DNA of 33,122 nt from an uncultured Blastocatellia bacterium. GTDB lineage: Bacteria; Acidobacteriota; Blastocatellia; Chloracidobacteriales; Chloracidobacteriaceae. The translations under genes and the position numbers were made by a program. Shown piece by piece: positions 7,666 to 14,648 of the stretch (position 1 is the stretch's first letter; each line of letters opens with the position of its first letter). The DNA is taken from the NCBI GenBank assembly GCA_937934745.1, contig CALGZC010000039.1, forward strand, positions 1-33,122, in the 5' to 3' direction. The notes under the pieces are model-generated. The model did not search any database, was not told where the DNA came from, and was given only the letters and a program-made list of their open reading frames with translations.

Positions 7666-8928
7666 ATGAGTTACTTTGACTTGCCACCGATCATTGAACG
7701 CATGCTGGCGGTGGATGAGAAGATTAGCGACTTGAATTTTTCGGTCGGTCGTCCGCCGCAAGTGGAACTCAACGGCAAGCTCGTGCCAGTGGACATCAAG
7801 GGACTCCGTAACCTGACGCCCTACCAGACCGAGATCATCGCCATGGCTTTGATGGCGGGGAACAGTGACGCAGCAGAGAAGTTGGTGCAGACCGGGTCGG
7901 TGGACTTATCTTACAGCTTACCCTCACGGACACGCTTCCGCGTCAACATTTTTTCGCAGCGCGGTACGTACTCGATCGTGATGCGCGTCATCCCTACCGA
8001 AGTGCCCACCATTGAGTCGTTGGGGTTGCCGCCACAACTTGGCGAGATCTCGAATCTCAAAAACGGCATCGTCCTTGTAACCGGACCAACTGGAAGCGGC
8101 AAGTCCTCCACCCTGGCGGCCATCTTGCGGAAGATCAACGAAGAGAAGTTCTACCACATCGTCACCATTGAGGACCCAATTGAGTTCCTCCACACACACA
8201 AGAACTGCACCATTAATCAGCGTGAATTGGGAAGCGATACGCCGAGTTTTGCGTTGGCCCTGCGTGCCGCACTGCGGCAAGCCCCCAAAGTCATCCTCGT
8301 GGGCGAAATGCGTGACTTAGAAACGACGGAAATTGCGCTGGAAGCCGCCGAAACAGGACACTTGGTGTTTTCGACCCTACATACAACAGATGCGTCAAAG
8401 ACGGTGGACCGCATTATCGGTATTTTCCCAAAGAATGAGGAGCACGTTATTCGAGTCCGGTTGGCACAGGCATTTCGTTACATTATCAGCCAGCGCTTAA
8501 TTCCACGCGCCGACGGCAAGGGACGGGTTGCGGCCGTTGAGATTCTCAAGTCCACACCACGCACCCGTGAGTACATTGAGAAGGGTGAGAGTGAGGGCAA
8601 ATCCCTATTGGACGCCATGGAAGATGGTTCACTGGATGGAATGCAACATTTCGACCAGGTCATCGAGCGGATGATCCGCCAGGGCATCATTACCCAAGAA
8701 GACGGCGTCGCCTTTGCAACCAACCAGAACAACCTGTTGTTGCGGCTGTCAGGACTTGGCTCATCGAGCGACTTTGCCGGTGCCGGAGGCAGTGAGATTC
8801 ACCGCATGCAGAAAGAACAACAGGCTCTGCGTAATCCAACGCTGGGCGGCATGCGCCCGGTTGCCCCGCCGGTGCGGACGACAATGGAGACACCACGGCC
8901 CTCGATGCTGGATATCATTGAGCGTTGA
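7666..8928 (+). CDS. pilT: PilT/PilU-type pilus retraction ATPase
   Basis: The 420-residue product is a full GspE/PilT secretion ATPase of the retraction subfamily. It shows Walker A GPTGSGKSS (140-148), the Asp box VTIEDPIEF, Walker B ILVGEMRD (210-217) with the AALRQAPKVILVGE context, and the His box FSTLHTTDA. Length, lack of an N-terminal extension and lack of a zinc finger fit PilT or PilU rather than PilB. It powers depolymerisation of type IV pili for twitching from the cytoplasmic face of the inner membrane. No other pil gene is in the window. GGGGGAT about 10 nt upstream of ATG 7666 is a good ribosome site. The extended C-terminus (HRMQKEQQALRNP onward) is variable in the family. Confidence 0.95.
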   Translation: MSYFDLPPIIERMLAVDEKISDLNFSVGRPPQVELNGKLVPVDIKGLRNLTPYQTEIIAMALMAGNSDAAEKLVQTGSVDLSYSLPSRTRFRVNIFSQRGTYSIVMRVIPTEVPTIESLGLPPQLGEISNLKNGIVLVTGPTGSGKSSTLAAILRKINEEKFYHIVTIEDPIEFLHTHKNCTINQRELGSDTPSFALALRAALRQAPKVILVGEMRDLETTEIALEAAETGHLVFSTLHTTDASKTVDRIIGIFPKNEEHVIRVRLAQAFRYIISQRLIPRADGKGRVAAVEILKSTPRTREYIEKGESEGKSLLDAMEDGSLDGMQHFDQVIERMIRQGIITQEDGVAFATNQNNLLLRLSGLGSSSDFAGAGGSEIHRMQKEQQALRNPTLGGMRPVAPPVRTTMETPRPSMLDIIER

Positions 8929-8972
8929 TCACCTTCTGGTGGTGACAACCAAGGGGTTGTTGTGCGGACGTT

Positions 8973-9656
8973 ATGCAGGTTGTTTGTACACAATGCCGCG
9001 CAAAATTTGACATCCAGGAAAAAAACCTACCCGAGAAGCCCTTTCAGGTGAACTGCCCGAAGTGTCGCTTTGAGCTGACAGTCAAACCGCCCCCAAAAGC
9101 GACACCGGCATTGCGAGGAGCACCTAAGCGTATGCAAGTCAATCAGGATGTCCTTGCTCAACTGGCTGCCCTGTTAACCGGACAACTGCGCGCCGCCGAC
9201 GGCCAGGGAATTCCACTGGCAAGTTGGGAGCGCCGCCAAACCCTGATCTGTTTATCCGATCAGAGGCAGGTTCAGCAGGTACTGGAAAAGCTTGACCATA
9301 ACATCTATGCGCCGACAGTCTGTGAGGAAGCGGCAAAGGCCATTGAACTCATGCGCGATACGCGCGTGGATATGATTCTGCTCGATCCACAGTTTGACAG
9401 CCCAAATCAGGGCGGCATCGCCGTTTTGCGACATGTCAACTCGCTGCCGCCTAAGTACCGGCGGCGCACATACTTGGTGTTGCTCTCCCCGCAGGTCAAA
9501 ACCCTTGACACCTACATGGCGTTTCTCAACGGCGTCAACCTAACCATCAACACGGCTGACATTGAGACCATCAATCAGGTTCTGGAACGCAGCATTCGTG
9601 ATTTCAACGAGTTGTATCAAAACTACAATGCCGCGGCCGGCCTCAAACCGTTTTAA
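8973..9656 (+). CDS. Zinc-ribbon (MJ0042-type) plus receiver-like domain protein
   Basis: The 227-residue protein opens with a zinc ribbon, VVCTQCRAKFDI then VNCPKCRFEL (two CxxC pairs), matching the MJ0042 motif common in Acidobacteriota, Myxococcota and other deltaproteobacterial lineages. After a Pro/Lys linker, residues ~85-215 look like a response-regulator fold (LICLSDQRQV as strand 1, ILLDPQFDS as strand 3 with a possible acceptor Asp, YLVLLSP as strand 4). The acidic pair of strand 1 and the conserved lysine are missing, so phosphorylation is doubtful. It starts 44 bp after pilT on the same strand and is probably co-transcribed, which suggests a role in motility control (inference). 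Confidence 0.85.
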   Translation: MQVVCTQCRAKFDIQEKNLPEKPFQVNCPKCRFELTVKPPPKATPALRGAPKRMQVNQDVLAQLAALLTGQLRAADGQGIPLASWERRQTLICLSDQRQVQQVLEKLDHNIYAPTVCEEAAKAIELMRDTRVDMILLDPQFDSPNQGGIAVLRHVNSLPPKYRRRTYLVLLSPQVKTLDTYMAFLNGVNLTINTADIETINQVLERSIRDFNELYQNYNAAAGLKPF

Positions 9657-9729
9657 AGTCCGGTGTGTCGTGGGTCGCTCAGCCGAGCTACAACAGGGTG
9701 ACGTTGGGAAGGCAATGCAGAGGGGCGGA

Positions 9730-10200
9730 ATGTATCGAGGCGTGTTAGTGTCTATGCGGCAGACAACAGCACTGGTGATCGTGTTGTCGTTGGTCACGCT
9801 GGGTAGCGTCAACGCTGCCGCCCCGACGCAGCTTCGGTTTCGCGATTTAGACGGTGTACAAGTCAACGGCCGCGAGGTGATTTTCCCCCCACGAGCGCAG
9901 CAGCTCAACGGGAAGCAGGTTGAGATCAACGGCTTCATGGTGCCGCTCGGCATTGGAGACGGCAAGATTCGGCGCTTCATTCTCATTGAGGTGCCCCTGG
10001 CCTGTTGTTTCGGCGATGGCCCGGGCATTGAGCAGATGATTTTCGTCACCCTGGCACCTGGACACGAGTTAAGTGCTGCGAGCGACTATCCGGTGACCGT
10101 CAGTGGCACATTTCAAGTCGGTGTCCAACGGCGTGAAAGCGGCGCTGTGGAAAGCCTCTACCGGATTGTGAACGCACGCGCACGCAAGTTGGTGCCGTGA
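9730..10200 (+). CDS. Exported DUF3299-like protein
   Basis: From ATG 9730 (GAGG six bases upstream) the product is 156 residues; ATG 9715 and ATG 9754 are alternatives. A hydrophobic stretch TALVIVLSLVTLGSVNAAA is a clear signal peptide, so the protein is periplasmic. The core LNGKQVEINGFMVPL, then FILIEVPLACCFGDGPGIEQ, resembles DUF3299 proteins, in which a short beta domain carries a cysteine-containing segment. The adjacent Cys-Cys pair might bind metal or form a disulfide. DUF3299 proteins often sit near metal transport genes; here the neighbours are motility-type genes. It is the last plus-strand gene before a convergent junction. Confidence 0.75.
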   Translation: MYRGVLVSMRQTTALVIVLSLVTLGSVNAAAPTQLRFRDLDGVQVNGREVIFPPRAQQLNGKQVEINGFMVPLGIGDGKIRRFILIEVPLACCFGDGPGIEQMIFVTLAPGHELSAASDYPVTVSGTFQVGVQRRESGAVESLYRIVNARARKLVP

Positions 10201-10375
10201 GGACGTGACGGACGCGACTTGAATGTTCTCCACCCGTACCGTCCGAGCAGCAGCGCTCTGCCGGAAAGATGTGCCCCTGCCTCGCGACGACGGTGAAAAG
10301 CGGGTTGGGAGCAGGACGATTTGGGAAAGACAAATGAAAGGTCGGCTCTCGCGCCCAGGCCGTTGCGGAAGCGCT

Positions 10376-10419
10376 TGACAGGGGAACGCATCCTGTCAGG
10401 AACCTGTCTGTCAGGAACC
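10376..10419. repeat. Overlapping inverted and direct repeats at a convergent gene junction
   Basis: TGACAGG (10376-10382) pairs with CCTGTCA (10392-10398) around a 9-nt loop, and CTGTCAGGAACC occurs twice (10393-10404 and 10408-10419). They sit in the 270-bp gap between the convergent DUF3299-like and signal peptidase genes. They could help end transcription on either strand, but no T-run is present. The rest of 10201-10470 shows no gene. Confidence 0.5.
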
Positions 10420-10470
10420 GGTCGCCCGCTATCGGCAGCAGGCGCGCCCTGTTCTGCAGCCGGGTGCGCT

Positions 10471-11523
10471 TTACTCGGCGAAAGGCAGATCACGCTGTGG
10501 CTCCATTCGTTGTAGCCTGCGCAAAGGGGCGAGAACCTCCTCATCATCCCCAATGAAGCCCATCTCAGTGAGCGGCCAGTAGCGATATACGGCCTTGCCG
10601 TAGATGTACATCTCGGGCACCAATCCCCAGTTGCGACTGTCGTTGCTGGCGTCGCGGTTGTCGCCCATGACAAAGTAGTGGTGTGGTTCAACTATCCATG
10701 TCCGGGGCGGGCTGACAATGGTGGTGTAATCGCTGGAAAGATAAGCTTCGGGAACCAGCCTGCCGTTGATGTACAACTTGCCATTTGCCAGAGTCACTTC
10801 ATCGCCGGGTAACCCGATCACCCGCTTGATGAAACTTTCCTGCGGGTTTTTGGGATAGTAAAACACCACAATGTCGCCCCGCTCAATTTTAGAAAAGTTG
10901 TAAATGAAGCGATTGACAAATAGGCGCTCACCTTCACGCAGGCGGGGCAGCATGCTCGTGCCCTTGACATAGACGGGCTGGATGACGAACAGCCCAATCA
11001 GTAGGGCAATAACCAGCGCCAGCGCAACATCCCGTACAAGGCTCAAGCCTTCACGGCTCCACTGCTTCCATCGGGGAGCCCTTTCCTCAAAGGTGACCGT
11101 CTGTACGCCGGCTTCATCGCCGAGCGTGATGCCCCTAGGCAGTGGGGTCTGGGGGGAAATAACCCACAACGGTCGGAACACAGGTCGTAGGTTCGGCTCA
11201 TAGGGAGCTGCCATCTCGGCGTCCGTCGGTAGTGACGGCTCGGCCTCATCCACCCCTACCGGGGCAGGATGCATCGGCTCTAGCGTTGCCGATGGCAAAG
11301 GTGGGGCAGACGCTGCATCCATCGCGACCGTATCTGAGGTTACAGGCAGTCCTGGGAGCTTGGATGGATTGTCTGGGAGGTTGACCGTGGCAGCACCTGA
11401 CGGCGGTGCCGAGGGAACAGAAGGCGACGAAGGTTCCACCAAGCAGTGACTTGAAAAGCTGGTGGTCACCGGTATCCACGGCGAGGATTCGGCACGGGTG
11501 TTGTTAGGACAGTCATCCCGCAT
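10471..11523 (-). CDS. lepB: Signal peptidase I with a long N-terminal extension
   Basis: The C-terminal ~170 residues are a standard type I signal peptidase (S26). A transmembrane helix (VALALVIALLIGLFVIQPVYV) leads into the catalytic serine box KGTSMLPRLREGERL (Ser190 from this start), then RGDIVVFYYP, the lysine box FIKRVIGLPGDEV (Lys233) and VMGDNRDASNDSRNWG. It removes signal peptides on the outer face of the inner membrane. Before the helix lie about 165 Pro/Ser/Ala-rich residues, far more than the family's usual few. The start is uncertain: ATG 11523 is used, TTG 11613 would overlap the M16-like gene, and ATGs at 11322, 11274 and 11214 would shorten the extension. It follows the M16-like gene closely, probably in one transcript. 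Confidence 0.9.
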   Translation of the reverse strand: MRDDCPNNTRAESSPWIPVTTSFSSHCLVEPSSPSVPSAPPSGAATVNLPDNPSKLPGLPVTSDTVAMDAASAPPLPSATLEPMHPAPVGVDEAEPSLPTDAEMAAPYEPNLRPVFRPLWVISPQTPLPRGITLGDEAGVQTVTFEERAPRWKQWSREGLSLVRDVALALVIALLIGLFVIQPVYVKGTSMLPRLREGERLFVNRFIYNFSKIERGDIVVFYYPKNPQESFIKRVIGLPGDEVTLANGKLYINGRLVPEAYLSSDYTTIVSPPRTWIVEPHHYFVMGDNRDASNDSRNWGLVPEMYIYGKAVYRYWPLTEMGFIGDDEEVLAPLRRLQRMEPQRDLPFAE

Positions 11524-11584
11524 GGTCGGCAATTCGGCGTTCTCGTTCGAGTGGGTCAAGGGCAAACGCACATCACAGTGAATA

Positions 11585-12991
11585 TCAGGGTTGAATGATC
11601 TCAACCGTTCCAAACTTGGCCAACGTTGCTTGCAAGGCGGGGCTTTCTCCCAAGACCGTCACCAGCCGCCCACGACTGAACGTGGCCTGGGCGAGGGCAT
11701 GGCACGCTGCCGGTGTCACGGCGGTCAGTTGTGCCGGCAGCTCGGCTTCTGCCGCTGCGCTGCGCCCATAGGTTTCCAACTCAATCAGATGGTAAGCAAT
11801 AGACCGGTTGTTGGGAACACGGTGGCGCAGTTCAGCTATCAGACTCTCCTGGGCGGCGCGGACCTCATCCTCACCGGGCGGTGTATCGCGTAGCTGATCA
11901 AGGACTCGCAGGACCTGTTCCAACTCGGTAGCAACTGCCTCTGGCGTACAGGTTCGACGGACGACCCAGGGGCTGTCCGGGAGGCGGCGATGTTCGAGCG
12001 TCAGTGTCCAAGGGTGGAGACGGCGTTTGAGGATTTCCGTCAGTACAAGCCAAGCCGCGCGTGTTTCGGCGGTGGCTTCCGGTACAAGCCCGCCGAGGCG
12101 AACGTCAACGCGGTCGCCCACACGTGGTTGTAGAACCAGGCGGAGGGACTCCGGTGGGTTAGGCGGCAAAAACGTCGCCGGCGCCGGCTTTCCCTTAGAC
12201 CAGCCGCCAAAGGCACGGCGCGTAATGCTCCGAACCTGCGCTGCCGTGACATCACCGACGACCACAATGGCTGCATTGTTTGGCAGCCAGTGCCGCCGGT
12301 AGAAATCGACGACATCCGCCGGCGTGACCGCCGCCACACTTTCAGGTGTTCCTAAAACGGTGTGGTGATAGGGATGCGCCCCGTAAAGGGTTTGGAAAAA
12401 CAATGCATCGGCAGCAGCTTCATCTGTTTGGGCGGCGCGTGCAGCTGCAATGGCAGCTTCCTGAAAGGGCCTAAACCGGCTGTCGGTGAAGTCGCGTTTG
12501 GCAAGGTCCGGTAGTGTGACAAGTCGGCCAAGGAGATCGATGAGAACGGCAACCTGCTGTGCCGACCCGGTCAACAGGATGCAGGTTCGGTCCCAATCTA
12601 CGTCAATCTCAAGCTGTGCTTCGGCTTCTTCCAGTTCAAGCTGGACGCGGTCGGGGCTGTAACCACCACCTCCGCCGCGCAGACATTCCGCCGTCAAGCG
12701 TGCCAGGCCGGCCTTCCCAACACGGTCAAACGTAGCACCGACTTTAATGACAACCGCAACCGTGACCGAAGTCGAACCTGGGCGTTCCACAACCAAGACC
12801 GGCAGACCGGTCAGTAAGGCATCTCGTTGAATGACCAGTGGTTCTTCAGGGGTAGATGCCCAGGCCGCATCGCGGCCGGTCAGCAACACGAAAAGCAGCA
12901 GGCACATCAACCGGCCAACGAATCGGCGCCGGTTATACGGCCAAGGCCTACAGGATATGCAACACATGGTCCACATGTTGGTTGGCAACAT
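11585..12991 (-). CDS. M16-family (pitrilysin-like) protein lacking the zinc-binding motif
   Basis: The 468-residue product has an N-terminal basic region and hydrophobic segment (LMCLLLFVLLTGRDAAWA), so it is exported. The M16 fold is clear: TGLPVLVVERPGSTSVTVAVVIKVGA, FDRVGKAGLARLTAECLRGG, ALFFQTLYGAHPYHHTVLGTPESV, then FYRRHWLPNNAAIVVVGDV. Active M16 peptidases carry HxxEH where this protein has ARLTAE, so it should be unable to bind catalytic zinc. Inactive M16 proteins usually pair with an active partner encoded next door; none is visible here. The start is uncertain (ATG 12991, 12976, 12967 or 12907, none with a good ribosome site). The signal peptidase gene follows directly. Confidence 0.88.
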   Translation of the reverse strand: MLPTNMWTMCCISCRPWPYNRRRFVGRLMCLLLFVLLTGRDAAWASTPEEPLVIQRDALLTGLPVLVVERPGSTSVTVAVVIKVGATFDRVGKAGLARLTAECLRGGGGGYSPDRVQLELEEAEAQLEIDVDWDRTCILLTGSAQQVAVLIDLLGRLVTLPDLAKRDFTDSRFRPFQEAAIAAARAAQTDEAAADALFFQTLYGAHPYHHTVLGTPESVAAVTPADVVDFYRRHWLPNNAAIVVVGDVTAAQVRSITRRAFGGWSKGKPAPATFLPPNPPESLRLVLQPRVGDRVDVRLGGLVPEATAETRAAWLVLTEILKRRLHPWTLTLEHRRLPDSPWVVRRTCTPEAVATELEQVLRVLDQLRDTPPGEDEVRAAQESLIAELRHRVPNNRSIAYHLIELETYGRSAAAEAELPAQLTAVTPAACHALAQATFSRGRLVTVLGESPALQATLAKFGTVEIIQP

Positions 12992-13350
12992 TCGATTGAT
13001 GGCGGTCGAACGTGCTGGCCGTTGATGTTAAAACAACCCCCTCGTGTTGGCTACCAGCTGTTTGTCAGAAATTCTGAGGCGGGAAGACAGTTTTATGGCC
13101 CTCTGTTGGGTCGCTCCCTAGCGCGTGAGAAAGACACTTCACGGCTGCAACGTTTTGCCGGGCGGCTGGGGGCAACGGTCAGGTCAAGCTGTGCCGTTTG
13201 CTCCGGTCAAAAACCGGACACGCGTTTGAAAGACTGCTGGCCCAGCCCACGTTGACTCCTGTGCGGAGCAGCCGATGGTGGTTGCAAACTGCCGGCTCTC
13301 AGCCGCCATGGCGCGTCGTCCGTCCTGGAAGACCAGGTTCTTTCAAAGGG
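12992..13350. other. Intergenic region without a recognised gene
   Basis: This 359-bp gap separates two minus-strand genes. A short hairpin CCTGG-AAGA-CCAGG lies at 13324-13337, just downstream of the response regulator stop, without a T-run. The promoter of the M16-like gene should lie near 13000-13200, but I see no convincing -35/-10 pair. No tRNA-like fold was found. Confidence 0.5.
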
Positions 13351-14616
13351 TCACAGAACTTCGCCGCAGTGTGGACAGATGATGTCGCTTTCAAGAACAC
13401 GCCCCCCACAGTGTGGACAGTCCAGCTCGGCGACTGCCGCGGTATTGCCTTCCGTGGGCGGCGTGACCGCAACAATCACGGCTTCGGCAAGAATTTCCGT
13501 GCCGGTCTCCTGTAACAGCGCCACTTCATCTGCGGCACCGTCACTCAAGACATCAGCTTCATCGAACGTTTCCGGCAGAGAAGCCAGGGTTTCTTCTGGA
13601 ACAGGTGGCAGTTCTTGGGTGTTGTTTTCCGGCAGTTCAACCTCTGTTACTTCGTACAGCCCGCCGATATGCACGGCTGCATTGCCGGTGTCGAATTGAA
13701 TACTGAGACCGGCTGCTGGGTCAGGTGGAGGAAGCTCTGCCGTGACCCGCTCCGGCAAGCTAAAGCTGACATCTGTTGCGGTTTGTGTCGGAATCCTGGC
13801 GAAGATGTTGACCGAAGGATAGGGGTCGGTGTACGGCGGAGCCTGATCGGAGGCAGTGTCGGGTGCCGGCTGCGGCGAGGTTTCCATTGGCAGTGGCGCA
13901 TCATCCGGTGGCGCACCATCGGATGCCGGTGAATCCGCCGGCGCTTCGTCGAAATATGCTGCATAGTCGCCGCTGGCAACCACAGAGTACGGGTCGGGTA
14001 ACTCCATGGTCGGCGGCGACGATGCTTCTGCCACAGCCGTCACCGGCGCCACTGCTACATCGTCGGGTGTTGCCTCTGAATCCAGCGCCTTCTCCGCAGC
14101 AACGCTATCTGGCGGTGTTGTTTCAAGGCCCGGTGCTCCATCGCCGGGCGGTGACTCGGGGGCAGGCCCCTGGCCGAATGCCGCTTCGACGTCCTCTTCC
14201 CGAACTTCCTCGACAAAATCACCGGACTCTAGCCCGACCGGCATCCGTCCGTACTTGCGCCACAGACTGTTGACCGTTTCCAGGAGGGCAAATGGATCAA
14301 GCGGCTTGACGAGGGTTTCATCGGCACCGGCACGCAGCGCCTCACCACGGTCAAATGGCTCGCCGTCATGATGGATCATCAATACGGGCAGCTCGAGCTT
14401 GAGCACCTGCTTGATGTGGCGACAAGCTTCGTATCCGGTTTTTCCGGGCATGAGAACATCGAGTACCACTAAATCGGGGCGCATTTCACCGGCGCGGCGG
14501 GCTGCCAGATCGCCGTTGCCAACCGCAACCACTTCAAACCCCTGTTGTTGGAAAAAGGCCTGTAGGTCGCGGCGGGTGGGTACGTGATCGTCGGCAATCA
14601 GAATTCGGCGACTCAT
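13351..14616 (-). CDS. Response regulator with receiver domain, long Pro/Asp-rich linker and C-terminal zinc ribbon
   Basis: Residues 1-125 are a receiver: acidic pair Asp9-Asp10 (IADD), acceptor Asp53 (VLDVLMPG) and Lys104 (LVKP). The usual Thr/Ser at the end of strand 4 is replaced (VLMIHHDG), so switching may be altered. Residues ~130-395 are an acidic, Pro/Ala/Thr-rich low-complexity stretch. The last ~25 residues form a zinc ribbon with two CPHCG pairs (LDCPHCGGRV, IICPHCGEVL). No DNA-binding or enzymatic output domain is present, so it probably works through protein contacts. It lies 32 bp downstream of the TPR/DUF4388 response regulator gene on the same strand and is likely co-transcribed with it. 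Confidence 0.9.
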   Translation of the reverse strand: MSRRILIADDHVPTRRDLQAFFQQQGFEVVAVGNGDLAARRAGEMRPDLVVLDVLMPGKTGYEACRHIKQVLKLELPVLMIHHDGEPFDRGEALRAGADETLVKPLDPFALLETVNSLWRKYGRMPVGLESGDFVEEVREEDVEAAFGQGPAPESPPGDGAPGLETTPPDSVAAEKALDSEATPDDVAVAPVTAVAEASSPPTMELPDPYSVVASGDYAAYFDEAPADSPASDGAPPDDAPLPMETSPQPAPDTASDQAPPYTDPYPSVNIFARIPTQTATDVSFSLPERVTAELPPPDPAAGLSIQFDTGNAAVHIGGLYEVTEVELPENNTQELPPVPEETLASLPETFDEADVLSDGAADEVALLQETGTEILAEAVIVAVTPPTEGNTAAVAELDCPHCGGRVLESDIICPHCGEVL

Positions 14617-14648
14617 GCCTGGGCAGGCGGTTGAAACAGCTTACCGTA

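Noticed and set aside
10201-10470. A third IS605-type end at the convergent junction
   Set aside because: It has repeats and a hairpin, but no GGATGTCAA-like tip and no TnpB-like frame.
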